Shown: piece by piece, positions 44,423 to 53,457 of the stretch
Layout of the letters: each line of letters opens with the position of its first letter
How positions within the stretch are numbered: the stretch's first letter is position 1
Assembly: GCF_004916975.1 (NCBI RefSeq)
Contig: NZ_STGQ01000003.1
Span: 186,001-250,000, forward strand
Length of the DNA stretch: 64,000 bases
Source: Paenibacillus dokdonensis
Lineage (GTDB): Bacteria > Bacillota > Bacilli > Paenibacillales > Paenibacillaceae
Direction: 5' to 3'
Made by a program: the position numbers and the translations under genes
Notes under the pieces: generated by a model
Seen by the model: only the letters and a program-made list of their open reading frames with translations
What the model was told of the DNA's origin: nothing
The model's database searches: none

Positions 44423-45766
44423 CTAACCGATAATAATTTTCCCTTCGGGATGACGATATAACTCTTTGCCCTTTTTAGGACCCAGTGCATACGCGAGTGT
44501 AAGTGGTCCCAGTCGTCCGGCAAACATCGTGAGACAGATCAGGATCTTGCCAACCAGCGTTAAGTGGGGAGTGAGCCCCAAGGATAGTCCAACCGTGCCG
44601 AACGCCGAGGTCGTTTCATACAGAATGGTCAAAAAGTTACTGTCCTCCGTCGTAGAGAGCACCATGGACACCCCTACCACCAGGAATAGAGCCAGGAAGG
44701 TAATCGTCAATGCTTTGAAAATGCGCTCCTGTGCCAAGCGGTAACGGAAAAGCACGATATCATCACGGCCACGGATCATCGCAATGACCGCTCCAACCAG
44801 AATGGTGAAGGTCGTGGTCTTGATCCCCCCTCCGGTAGATCCCGGAGAAGCACCGATAAACATCAATATAACCATGAAGAATTGGGAAGCTTGACGCATA
44901 CTCGCCAAATCCAGTGTGTTTGCGCCTGCTGTACGCGGGGTGACCGACTGGAAGAAAGATGCGAGAATTTTGCCGCCCCAGTTCAAAGATCCAAGCGTTC
45001 TGGGATTCGTGAATTCGAAAACAAAAATTACCACTGCTCCGGCCAATATCAGTGCTCCTGTCATCGACAGCACGACTTTTGTATGCAGTGAAAGCTTACG
45101 TTTGTTATGATACTCTACCAGGTCAGACAGAACGATGAAGCCGATCCCCCCGGAGACAATCAAGAACATCACAACAATATTCACGAGTGGATCATACACG
45201 TAACCGGTGAGGCTGTTAAAGTGTCCAAACAGATCAAAGCCTGCATTGTTGAACATCGATACACCGTGAAAAATCCCGAAGTATATTGCCCTGCCAAGCG
45301 GCATATCAAAGGACCAGCGGATGGCAAACAAAATCGCTCCGCAGCCTTCAATGGCGAGTGAAAAAATCAGAACCTTACGAATTAGACGCACGATGCCTTC
45401 CATTGTATTCTGGTTCATAGCTTCCTGCAGTATTAAGCGGTCACGCAGTGAAATCTTGCGCTTCAGCGCCAGGGAGAATAACGTTGCCATCGTCATGATG
45501 CCGAGTCCGCCCACCTGAATGAGCAGCATGATCACAACTTGTCCGAAGGTGCTGAAGAAAGTACCTGTATCTTTGACAACCAATCCCGTAACACATGTTG
45601 CCGATGTCGCAGTGAATAAAGCGTCAATAAAACGAAGCGGCTTGCCCGTTGTATTCGAAATCGGCAAGGTGAGAAGTATGGCCCCGATCAGAATAATACC
45701 AGCGAACCCCAGAACCAGAATTTGCGGGGGCGCCAATCGAAACCATTTGAATTTAGCTGTCAACAT
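44423..45766 (-). CDS. ktrB: Ktr potassium uptake system membrane subunit
   Basis: 447 residues with four M1-P-M2 repeats typical of TrkH/KtrB; filter glycines occur in SATCVTGLV, MFNNAGFDL, ASPGSTGGGIK and SAFGTVGLS. It conducts Na+-coupled K+ uptake. The start is set by AAAGAGGTGA before ATG 45766; the upstream extension reads through the riboswitch terminator region and is not used. Expression should be shut off at high c-di-AMP by the leader. Confidence 0.95.
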   Translation of the reverse strand: MLTAKFKWFRLAPPQILVLGFAGIILIGAILLTLPISNTTGKPLRFIDALFTATSATCVTGLVVKDTGTFFSTFGQVVIMLLIQVGGLGIMTMATLFSLALKRKISLRDRLILQEAMNQNTMEGIVRLIRKVLIFSLAIEGCGAILFAIRWSFDMPLGRAIYFGIFHGVSMFNNAGFDLFGHFNSLTGYVYDPLVNIVVMFLIVSGGIGFIVLSDLVEYHNKRKLSLHTKVVLSMTGALILAGAVVIFVFEFTNPRTLGSLNWGGKILASFFQSVTPRTAGANTLDLASMRQASQFFMVILMFIGASPGSTGGGIKTTTFTILVGAVIAMIRGRDDIVLFRYRLAQERIFKALTITFLALFLVVGVSMVLSTTEDSNFLTILYETTSAFGTVGLSLGLTPHLTLVGKILICLTMFAGRLGPLTLAYALGPKKGKELYRHPEGKIIIG

Positions 45767-45789
45767 AGTCACCTCTTTAAAAAAGTCAA

Positions 45790-45823
45790 AAGAAAAAAAG
45801 CATCGGAAATCCAATGCCTTTCG
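45790..45823 (-). terminator. riboswitch-controlled terminator before ktrB
   Basis: On the minus strand GCATTGG ATTT CCGATGC followed by TTTTTTTC. It lies directly after the aptamer and 24 bases before the ktrB start codon, the expected expression platform. Confidence 0.85.
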
Positions 45824-45828
45824 GTTTG

Positions 45829-45960
45829 GGCTCCTGCTGCATAACGCCTACGAGGTTAGCTGACGGATTCGGGCATGCACAGGTTGCCCTATTCGCTGCA
45901 TTACAACGAAATTCACCCCTAAATAATGGTTCCCCCGTTTTCGAACGGAAATTCGGCGTA
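45829..45960 (-). promoter_or_regulatory. c-di-AMP riboswitch (ydaO/yuaA leader)
   Basis: Read leftward, the conserved blocks of the ydaO aptamer appear in order: CGCCGAATTTCCGTTCGAAA and ACGGGGGAACCA, GGGGTGAATTT, AGGGCAACCTG, ATGCCCGAATCCGTCAGCTA, ACCTCGTAGGCGTT and GCAGGAG. A terminator follows and then ktrB. In Bacillus the same leader precedes ktrAB and turns off K+ uptake when c-di-AMP is high. Confidence 0.95.
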
Positions 45961-45982
45961 TATATTATTCAATTGCATCAAA

Positions 45983-46011
45983 ATTATAATCCTTATTGTT
46001 TTACATCACAA
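45983..46011 (-). promoter_or_regulatory. sigma-A type promoter for the riboswitch-ktrB-ktrA-antiporter operon
   Basis: On the minus strand TTGTGA (46011-46006), a 17-base spacer and a perfect TATAAT (45988-45983). It would start transcription about 15 bases before the aptamer. Confidence 0.7.
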
Positions 46012-46230
46012 AGCCATTATTTGAATGAAAACCCCGAAATACAGCCAGATTACATCACAATTCTCATATAAGTCTGCCATTTTCTCGGGTTTACAAAACT
46101 TTTCCTTGATTTTCATCGTTTTTTCATGCTTCAAACGGGAGAAAACTGGCTTTAAGTGGACATCGTATGCTATGTTTACGTTTATACTATGTATATAACC
46201 ACAATATAACCATGTTAAAGGGGGCATTTC

Positions 46231-47925
46231 ATGAATCCCGTCGGACAACCACTTCAGCTCAAAGTCAATTATAAACGGCTGGGAGTGTTCGCGGTCATCG
46301 GTCTTGTTCTATTTGTCCTGTTCCAAGTCCTGCCTTCCACAGCATCAGATACGCTCGAGCAGCAGGACACCAAGGTCATCAGCAAGGAACAGGCGCAAAG
46401 CGCCGCCGTGGCATTCGCGCAAAATACGCTTCACCTCCAGATCGACATGAGTAAGAAAGCGCTCGTTACCTATCAGTCCAGTTCCGAGTTATTCGGATAT
46501 TTATCCAAAGAGAAGCTTCTGGATAAATACAATAAAACATACGAAAAAAACTATCCTTATGATGTCTTCCGTGTCCGTTTGACCGAGCAGGGAGACAATG
46601 GCCATACCAGTGTCGACATACATATGAATTCAGGCAAAGTCATTGCGTTTTCCGTGACCCCGCAATATTCGAAGTTTGCGGTTGCGATGGCAGAGACCAA
46701 TAAGAAAATGCGTGATAGTAAACTGCGGATTGTTGAAGGCAATATGAATCTTCAGGATAAAGAGCAGCTTGCAGAGCCATGGCTTCAGCAGTTGGGATAT
46801 GATACCGGAAAACTGGAGGTATCCACTGGCGGCAGCGATGCGGGACTCCTCTATACGGATCCAAGCAAGTCAATCGGGAGCTCGAATCTTCAGCTGAAGT
46901 TTGCCTTTGAAGACGGAGCGATTCATTCCTTCCAGCCGTCTTTCTCAATCCCTGAAACGCATACAGCCTATGTGGAAAAGGAAACGTCCAAGGCTAAGTG
47001 GCTCACCATGCTGGGATATGGGCTCCTCACGTTCGTACTTGGCGTGCTTGCCATTGTTTACAGTGCCTTGTCCCGGCATCACACCTCTTTCAAGAGGGGG
47101 ATATTCCTGAGTGCTTTTTATTTTGCAGTCGCTACATTCAGCAGCTATAACATGCTGCCAGCGTTTGAAGCAGAGGGGCTTTCCGGTTTTGCTCTTACTG
47201 TCGGCATGATTGTTCAAACGATCTTCAACCTCGTCATGTCCGCTCTTCTGTACTTCTCTCTGGTCGGCGGAGACGGGCTTTGGCGTAAAACAGGCCTCAA
47301 TGCCTGGGCGCGGGTTAAAGAGCCTGGTTACGGGCCTTATGTGCTTCACAGCATGTTTACCGGCTATCTCTGGGCGTTCATACTGATGGGCGTGCAGTCC
47401 GTCATCTACATTGCGCTGGACAAAACGATTCATAGCTGGTCGACTACGGATGCCAGCCAGTCGCCATACAATATGCTCTACCCTTGGCTTCTGCCGATTA
47501 TGGCCTGGATGGCCGGTATTTCCGAAGAAGCCGTTTACCGTTTGTTTGGTATTCCGATGCTGAAGAAGCTCGTCCGGAATACCTTTGTCGCCTGCCTGAT
47601 TCCAACCCTCATCTGGGCGCTTGGACATACGCTGTATCCGATCTATCCTGTCATCACGCGGCCGATCGAGCTTACGGTCATTGGCCTTCTGTTCAGCTTC
47701 ATCTTCCTGAAGCATGGCTATATCGCGGTTATGTTCAGCCATGTTGTCTTCGACAGCGTCTTGATGAGCTTCAGCCTGTTTGCTCTAGGCGACATCCCGG
47801 ATATCCTGGCGGGGATTGTTACCATCATCATGCCAGCGATTGTCGCTTACATTGTATATCTGTTTAACCGCAAAAAGAAAAAGGAGCCATATATTATGAC
47901 TCCTCATCCTGAAGGGCTGCAATAA
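46231..47925 (+). CDS. CPBP family intramembrane metalloprotease with large extracytoplasmic N-terminal domain
   Basis: 564 residues. One TM helix (about 17-36), then about 210 residues outside the membrane with PepSY-like features (SKEQAQSAAVAFAQNTL near 48-64), then about nine helices. The CPBP (Abi/Rce1-like) motifs are ISEEAVYR (about 430-437), ALGHTLYP (about 466-473) and HVVFD (about 505-509), the expected metal ligands and catalytic Glu. Such proteins cleave membrane substrates or prenylated proteins; the target here is unknown. AAAGGGGG precedes ATG 46231. The last 32 bases overlap the 3' end of uvrC on the other strand. Confidence 0.87.
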   Translation: MNPVGQPLQLKVNYKRLGVFAVIGLVLFVLFQVLPSTASDTLEQQDTKVISKEQAQSAAVAFAQNTLHLQIDMSKKALVTYQSSSELFGYLSKEKLLDKYNKTYEKNYPYDVFRVRLTEQGDNGHTSVDIHMNSGKVIAFSVTPQYSKFAVAMAETNKKMRDSKLRIVEGNMNLQDKEQLAEPWLQQLGYDTGKLEVSTGGSDAGLLYTDPSKSIGSSNLQLKFAFEDGAIHSFQPSFSIPETHTAYVEKETSKAKWLTMLGYGLLTFVLGVLAIVYSALSRHHTSFKRGIFLSAFYFAVATFSSYNMLPAFEAEGLSGFALTVGMIVQTIFNLVMSALLYFSLVGGDGLWRKTGLNAWARVKEPGYGPYVLHSMFTGYLWAFILMGVQSVIYIALDKTIHSWSTTDASQSPYNMLYPWLLPIMAWMAGISEEAVYRLFGIPMLKKLVRNTFVACLIPTLIWALGHTLYPIYPVITRPIELTVIGLLFSFIFLKHGYIAVMFSHVVFDSVLMSFSLFALGDIPDILAGIVTIIMPAIVAYIVYLFNRKKKKEPYIMTPHPEGLQ

Positions 47926-49783
47926 TCTGCTTCGCAAGCTTATCACCTATAGAAAGAGGCCGGAAATCATCGATGCTGGCCTCTTTTATTTTTTTCAGAG
48001 ATCCAAAATGCTTCAGCAGCAGCTTGCGCCGCTTCTCACCGATGCCCGGAATGGAATCCAGCTTCGACACAACCATCGACTTGCCCCGCTGCTCACGGTG
48101 GAACGTGATGGCAAAGCGGTGGACCTCATCCTGAATCCGCTGCAGCAGATAAAACTCCTGGCTGTCCCGCGGCAGGTTTACCGGCTCCGCAGGATCGCCC
48201 ACCATCAACTGTGCCGTTCTATGCTTCACATCCTTTACCAGTCCGCATACCGGTATAAACAGGCCGAGCTCATTTTCCAGCACGTCGACGGCTGCCGAGA
48301 TTTGGCCTTTACCTCCGTCCACCACAATTAAATCCGGCATCTCCAGATTCTCTTTAAGTACACGTTCATAGCGGCGGCGGATAACCTCCCGCATGGTTCC
48401 GTAATCATCCGGTCCCTGGACGGATCTTACTTTATATTTGCGATACTCTTTCTTATCCGGCTTCCCGTCAATAAAGACGACCATAGCCGATACAGGATTC
48501 GTCCCTTGGATGTTGGAATTATCGAATGCTTCAATCCGGTGCAGATGCTCAATGCCAATCGATTGACCCAGATTGGATGCCGCTTTAAAGGTTCTTTCCT
48601 CGTCCCTCTCAATGAGCCTGAACTTCTCATCGAGAGATACCTTCGCGTTTTCGATGGCCATGCCTACCATTTGCCGCTTCATACCACGCTGGGGTACCAA
48701 TACTTTAATGCCAAGCCATTCCTGGAGTGAAGCTGCTGCACCCGCAGCATCCAAAACATCTGCGCCATCCGCTTCCAATTTAGACTCTGGTGTAGATTCG
48801 GCCTCTTTGGCTGTTTCCGGAAGCAGAATCTCCTGCGGAAGAGCAGGATTATCGCTGTAATACTGTGTCACAAACGTCATGAAATCACTATAGGCCTCGC
48901 CATAGAATGGGAAGGCGGAAGCATGCCGCTGTACCATTTTCCCTTGCCGCATGTACAGAATTTGTACGCACATCCAGCCTTTGTCCACGGCAAATCCGAG
49001 CACATCGCGATCTCTGGCGTCCGCGGTCGTAATCTTCTGCTTTTCCATGATCGCATCGATGTTCATGATCTGGTCACGAAGCTCCTTGGCCCGTTCAAAA
49101 TAGAGCTCCTCCGCAGCTTCCTCCATCTTACGCTGAAGTTCTTTCTTAATTTCCTCATGGCCGCCGCTCAAGAAGGATGTAATTTCATGAGTAATCCGGT
49201 CATACTCCGATTGCTGCACTTCCTTTTCACAGGGAGCAAGACATTGCCCCATATGGTAATAAAGACAAACCTCTTTGGGCATCACTCCACATTTGCGAAG
49301 AGGATACATGCGGTCGAGCAGCTTTTTGGTTTGCTGTGCCGCGTAAGCATTCGGATATGGACCAAAGTATTTCGCCTTGTCTTTCAGCACACGTCTGGTT
49401 ACCTCAAGCCGTGGATGCGTCTCGTTTGTGATTTTAATGTATGGGAATGTCTTATCGTCCTTGAGCAGCACATTGTATCTTGGCTGATGCGTCTTGATCA
49501 GGTTGCATTCCAGAATAAGAGCCTCAATGTTGCTGCCCGTAACGATATATTCAAAATCACGGATATCCGCCACGAGCCGCTGCGTTTTTCCGTCATGACT
49601 GCCTGTAAAATAAGAACGGACGCGGTTTTTGAGGACTTTGGCCTTGCCCACGTAAATGATTTTCCCATCCGTATTCTTCATCAAATAACATCCGGGCAGA
49701 TCCGGGAGCAGTGCAAGCTTGTTGCGGATATTTTCCATCGCTTTATCATGTTCATTTATTGCCTTATTGCTAAATTCATCCAT
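47894..49783 (-). CDS. uvrC: excinuclease ABC subunit C
   Basis: 629 residues with the usual order: GIY-YIG nuclease (LPGCYLMKN / IIYVGKAK near 28-48), UVR motif near 200-240, UvrC RNase H-like nuclease domain (EAFDNSNIQGTNPVSAMVVF and IVVDGGKGQ) and C-terminal helix-hairpin-helix (SIPGIGEKRRKLLLKHFG). It makes both incisions in nucleotide excision repair with UvrA/UvrB. ATG 49783 follows GGAGGGGGAG; the upstream ATG at 49825 lies before it. It overlaps the convergent CPBP gene by 32 bases. Confidence 0.97.
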   Translation of the reverse strand: MDEFSNKAINEHDKAMENIRNKLALLPDLPGCYLMKNTDGKIIYVGKAKVLKNRVRSYFTGSHDGKTQRLVADIRDFEYIVTGSNIEALILECNLIKTHQPRYNVLLKDDKTFPYIKITNETHPRLEVTRRVLKDKAKYFGPYPNAYAAQQTKKLLDRMYPLRKCGVMPKEVCLYYHMGQCLAPCEKEVQQSEYDRITHEITSFLSGGHEEIKKELQRKMEEAAEELYFERAKELRDQIMNIDAIMEKQKITTADARDRDVLGFAVDKGWMCVQILYMRQGKMVQRHASAFPFYGEAYSDFMTFVTQYYSDNPALPQEILLPETAKEAESTPESKLEADGADVLDAAGAAASLQEWLGIKVLVPQRGMKRQMVGMAIENAKVSLDEKFRLIERDEERTFKAASNLGQSIGIEHLHRIEAFDNSNIQGTNPVSAMVVFIDGKPDKKEYRKYKVRSVQGPDDYGTMREVIRRRYERVLKENLEMPDLIVVDGGKGQISAAVDVLENELGLFIPVCGLVKDVKHRTAQLMVGDPAEPVNLPRDSQEFYLLQRIQDEVHRFAITFHREQRGKSMVVSKLDSIPGIGEKRRKLLLKHFGSLKKIKEASIDDFRPLSIGDKLAKQIIAALQDEES

Positions 49784-49879
49784 GCATTCTCCCCCTCCGG
49801 TTATTTTATTATATGGGGAATTCATTAAAATCCAAAGTGCATTTTTATAAGGATGGAAGATTGAATTAGGACCGCAAAC

Positions 49880-49908
49880 AAAGCGCCCCCGGAAATCCGG
49901 AGGCGCAG
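49880..49908 (-). terminator. terminator of trxA
   Basis: On the minus strand GCGCCTCCGGA / TCCGGGGGCGC followed by TTTGTTTG. Confidence 0.82.
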
Positions 49909-49936
49909 GATATGGTTCATCGTGAAAGATGCTTGA

Positions 49937-50254
49937 TTATTGATGCTTGGAGATGATGTTCTTCAGGTTTTCTTTGGAATTCAGACCTACCACTTTATCA
50001 ACCGGCTGGCCGTCTTTGAAGAAGATCAGGGTTGGAATACTCATGACACCGAAACGGGAAGCCGTTTCCGGATTTTCATCCACATTCAATTTGGCAATTT
50101 TCACGGAATCGCCCATTTCATTGGAGAGATCATCCAGAATTGGAGCGATCATTTTACAAGGACCACACCAAGGTGCCCAAAAGTCAACCAATACTGTACC
50201 TTGGCCTTCAATTTCAGCATTAAAGGATTGGTCAGTTACATTTACAATAGCCAT
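49937..50254 (-). CDS. trxA: thioredoxin
   Basis: 105-residue thioredoxin with active site WCGPC near 29-33, cis-Pro in MSIPTLIFF near 71-79 and GLNSKENL at the end. It reduces protein disulfides using thioredoxin reductase and NADPH. The AAGGAGGA ribosome binding site fixes ATG 50254; the 25 upstream codons of the open frame are not used. Single gene with its own terminator. Confidence 0.97.
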   Translation of the reverse strand: MAIVNVTDQSFNAEIEGQGTVLVDFWAPWCGPCKMIAPILDDLSNEMGDSVKIAKLNVDENPETASRFGVMSIPTLIFFKDGQPVDKVVGLNSKENLKNIISKHQ

Positions 50255-50493
50255 AATATTTTTCCTCCTTATAAGAAAGCTGAATACAATCAAACTGATA
50301 TGTCTTTGCGGACAGTTTAAGTATAACACATTTTTTTTGTAAATGTGAAATCCTTAATTACAGATGGGTATAATCCTAACTAAATATTAAACGGATTTTG
50401 CCAAGCTTAAACCGGAATGTTCAGCACCCCGAATCAACTACCGGTCGCAGCAGAAAAAGCCGTTTAACTCTATAAAGTATTCACCATATATTC

Positions 50494-50523
50494 TTTACAA
50501 ATTCTTTGGAAATTGGGTATACT
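50494..50523 (+). promoter_or_regulatory. promoter for the YqzM-like gene
   Basis: TTTACA (50494-50499), an 18-base spacer and TATACT (50518-50523), about 80 bases before the start codon. The rest of the 350-base trxA/yqzM intergenic region shows nothing else recognisable. Confidence 0.5.
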
Positions 50524-50602
50524 AATGTTAACTCGGGTTTCTCTGTCAATGACAACGTTCATTTACATAAAGTGAAACCATCCTGAGGGAGGCATTGTGA
50601 TT

Positions 50603-50761
50603 ATGGATGCAAACGTGCACGCGAACGATCCAAGGAAACACGTCAACGAAGAGCCGCGCAATGACTTGATGGATCTGATGAATGGCTTTGGAGGCATGGC
50701 TTTGCTCATGACCCTTATTTTCGCAGTCATGGTCATCATCAAGTTTGTTATCTCCGGCTAA
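50603..50761 (+). CDS. YqzM-like small membrane protein
   Basis: 52 residues: a hydrophilic start with RNDLMDLMNGFGG near 19-31 and one TM helix ending VIIKFVISG. The RND...F...VIKF layout resembles the YqzM family of spore-formers, whose function is unknown. GAGGGAGG precedes GTG 50597 and ATG 50603; ATG is preferred. A promoter upstream and a terminator at 50786-50835 support a real single-gene unit. Confidence 0.65.
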   Translation: MDANVHANDPRKHVNEEPRNDLMDLMNGFGGMALLMTLIFAVMVIIKFVISG

Positions 50762-50785
50762 CAAAAGCTCGTAATGAGCTCAACA

Positions 50786-50835
50786 CAAAAAGCCTGTCCT
50801 TTCCGCCTTTTCGGCAGAGGGTCAGGCTTTTTTCT
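50786..50835. terminator. terminator between the YqzM-like gene and dnaI
   Basis: AAAAAGCCTG.CC ... GG.CAGGCTTTTTT stem with A and T runs on both sides, between convergent genes, so probably used from both directions. Confidence 0.85.
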
Positions 50836-50856
50836 ATAGTTTTGGGTGCATAAGGC

Positions 50857-51813
50857 TTATGCGCGGCTCCGCCGCTGGTTCTCACCATGGAGATGCACAA
50901 CATCTACAAATGGGGAAATCCGGTCCATCAGCCGCTGCCCCTTGTGCATTTCCTCGCCGTCTTTGCTTGTAAAGCTGAGATGCTTCTCCAGTCCGCCAAA
51001 ATCATAATTCGAAGTGTAGAAGGTTGGTTTACGGTTCATTCTGAAATTAAGGATAGCCCCAAGTACATGATCGCGAACCCAAGGACTTAAATTCTCGGCA
51101 CCGAGATCATCAAAAATCAGCAGATCGCAGTTTTTCATCACTTCTACGGTATCTTTGAGCTTCTGGCTGTCTTGAATCATGGATTTCAGATCTTCCATGA
51201 ATTCAGGCATATATACGATGACTCCAGTATAACCTGCAATCGCAAGCTCATGCAGCATATAGCTCATGAGGAATGTCTTCCCCGTCCCGAACGAACCGAA
51301 CAAATACAATCCTCTAGGCGTAAGTCCATGCTCCTTCACTTCCCGGATGTACCGGAATACCTGATTCACGGCAGGGGCACGATGCCGATCCTTACCCATA
51401 ATCTCCACTTCGTTATATCCTTCCTGCAGTGCACGCTCGTCCACATAGAAGCTGCGGATCCGCTTCCGGATCTGATCCTCGTTCTGCCTCGCAACCTGCA
51501 GGGAGCAAGGCGCCTTACGCTCCACTAACTCCAGCTGTCCGTTCAGCGAAGCCGTCTCCAGCTTGCTGTAATGCCCTTGAAAATCATTAGGGCATTTCTC
51601 AAGGCCTGGACAATTGCCGCAATTGCGCCGGTCATTCACATATTGGTACAAACGCGGCAGATTGGTACGCAGTTTCTCTTCATCAAGCTCCGGATGCTCT
51701 TCGCGAAGCTCCTTTACTATCGGATCACTGAGCAGCTCATCGAATATAGCCTGTGATCTTTTTAGAAATGATGGCCCCTTCATTTGCTTCAATACCTGAC
51801 CTAATGACTCCAA
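50857..51813 (-). CDS. dnaI: primosomal protein DnaI (helicase loader)
   Basis: 318 residues. The N-terminal domain has a zinc-binding cysteine set (CGNCPGLEKC near 64-73, then a Cys near 102). The C-terminal AAA+ domain has Walker A GSFGTGKT near 174-181, Walker B LLIFDDLGAE near 228-237 and sensor TSNYDFGGLE. It loads the replicative helicase DnaC at origins and stalled forks. TTG start at 51813 after AAGGAGGA. Follows dnaB by 44 bases. Confidence 0.95.
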   Translation of the reverse strand: MESLGQVLKQMKGPSFLKRSQAIFDELLSDPIVKELREEHPELDEEKLRTNLPRLYQYVNDRRNCGNCPGLEKCPNDFQGHYSKLETASLNGQLELVERKAPCSLQVARQNEDQIRKRIRSFYVDERALQEGYNEVEIMGKDRHRAPAVNQVFRYIREVKEHGLTPRGLYLFGSFGTGKTFLMSYMLHELAIAGYTGVIVYMPEFMEDLKSMIQDSQKLKDTVEVMKNCDLLIFDDLGAENLSPWVRDHVLGAILNFRMNRKPTFYTSNYDFGGLEKHLSFTSKDGEEMHKGQRLMDRISPFVDVVHLHGENQRRSRA

Positions 51814-51857
51814 GCTCAGTTCCTCCTTCCTTCCACAAGCATCATGCCTTTATTGCA

Positions 51858-53378
51858 TTAAACACCCTTTTTCTTGCTCGCTTGCATTTCAGCCGCCATC
51901 CGCAGCATTTCCTCGAATTCTTCCTCACTGACCGCGTCCATTGATCGATTTTCCTGTGCAATCGGAATTTCAGGTTTCATTCTCACGGGCTTGTTGCCGT
52001 ATGTACGGGTTCTTCCTCCCCCGGAAGCGGCTGCCTGTTTCCCTTTAACCTTGGATTGATCACGTATATATTGAACGGCTTTCTCGTAACTATTCACCTG
52101 CTTCAGCAGCATATTGGAGGCAATGGCCTCCACAAAATTGCGGTTGATGCGCTGCTCGTTGCCGCCTGAAGTCAGAAGTGACATTAAATAATGGATGAGT
52201 ACATTGATGACTTCGCCCGGCAGCTTGTAGCTGTGGTCGATTTTATCAAAAATATCAAAAAAGTTATCCGGAACGGAGCCTGGAAAAAAAGTTTTCAGCA
52301 GCTTCGTATAGGGTTCATTGCGCAGCATCATATTATACTGGTGGACATCGCACTTGGACTGGAACTGAACCGGAACATCCACATAGTATTCCATTTCAAC
52401 GGCATGCTCCAGCGGTGCAGGGTCCTCCGAGGACGCCTCACTTTGCCGGAAAGAAACCACTTTACCCGCATAGACCTCACGCTGCTCCTGCCGCCGTTTG
52501 TCCTGACGGAAATGCAGATTCGCTTTGCGCTGAAGCTCGTCGAGGGCAATACCACCATCTGCGGCAAATACCCCGTCCTCATCCAGCAGCCGGCATAAGT
52601 CCTGTACGCTGAGGTCATACTTGTTCACCACATAATTGATGATACCCATCTGCTCGTGATTAAAGCGAAGCTTCTCCACATGCATGCGATTGACTGAGTC
52701 CTTCGGAAAACGCAGGATGATGTCGGCATAATTCAGCTCGTCCTCATCTCCTGACACGCGTAGACCGGGCTGCCTTGCGGTGGACACTTCGGAAAGTGCC
52801 TGCTCCAGTTCATAATCGATGACATGCGTGTTCAGCTCGAAAATATCATAAAAGGCCAGCGAAATATTCTCTTTGTGGCCGGCCGTTGATTCCGAATATT
52901 CCTCCGGTTCAGTGGCCCACAATTCCTCCCGGAGCGCCAATACGGCAAACTTGCCGATCTTATCCCGGAGCAGCAGCGTCAAATGCTGGGTATTGAAAAA
53001 CTCTGCAGGTGACAAAGGCTGCTGAAGCTCGTATTCATAAATATAATCCTCATGCTCCGGCATATACATGCGGCAGGTTTGTAGCAGGCCCACCGCTTCC
53101 AGTAGCGAGGCTTGTTCAATCAGAAATTTCCGGCCTTTCTCGCTGGGCTCCAGACCCAGGGTCAGAAACAGGCGGCGCTGCTGCTCGAGCGGCGAATATC
53201 CTAATTTTTCTATAGGAATCTGCTGAAACAGCAGATGATATAAACTGATAGCAAAGGCTCCGACCATGGGCTGGTAAATCGAGCTGAGCATTCTGCTGTC
53301 CAGGCTGCTTAAGCAAAAATCGCGATATACGCAATACCTGTGATTTTCAGTAAAATGCAGCAGACTCTTCATATGCAT
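51858..53378 (-). CDS. dnaB: replication initiation and membrane attachment protein DnaB
   Basis: 506 residues. N-terminal winged-helix region with many hydrophobic segments (CLSSLDSRMLSSIYQPMVGA near 22-41), a conserved DnaB_2/DnaD-like domain in the C-terminal half (YTKLLKTFFPGSVPDNFFDIFDK-type region near 340-365 and VLIHYLMSL) and a polar tail. It acts with DnaD and DnaI to load helicase. GGGAGGAG precedes ATG 53378. Not the same as E. coli DnaB helicase. Confidence 0.94.
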   Translation of the reverse strand: MHMKSLLHFTENHRYCVYRDFCLSSLDSRMLSSIYQPMVGAFAISLYHLLFQQIPIEKLGYSPLEQQRRLFLTLGLEPSEKGRKFLIEQASLLEAVGLLQTCRMYMPEHEDYIYEYELQQPLSPAEFFNTQHLTLLLRDKIGKFAVLALREELWATEPEEYSESTAGHKENISLAFYDIFELNTHVIDYELEQALSEVSTARQPGLRVSGDEDELNYADIILRFPKDSVNRMHVEKLRFNHEQMGIINYVVNKYDLSVQDLCRLLDEDGVFAADGGIALDELQRKANLHFRQDKRRQEQREVYAGKVVSFRQSEASSEDPAPLEHAVEMEYYVDVPVQFQSKCDVHQYNMMLRNEPYTKLLKTFFPGSVPDNFFDIFDKIDHSYKLPGEVINVLIHYLMSLLTSGGNEQRINRNFVEAIASNMLLKQVNSYEKAVQYIRDQSKVKGKQAAASGGGRTRTYGNKPVRMKPEIPIAQENRSMDAVSEEEFEEMLRMAAEMQASKKKGV

Positions 53379-53457
53379 ATTTTGGCTCCTCCCATCGTAA
53401 CGTAGACTTTCTCTATTCTATCATAAAAGGAATCCCCGCTCCGATATATTTCGACGA

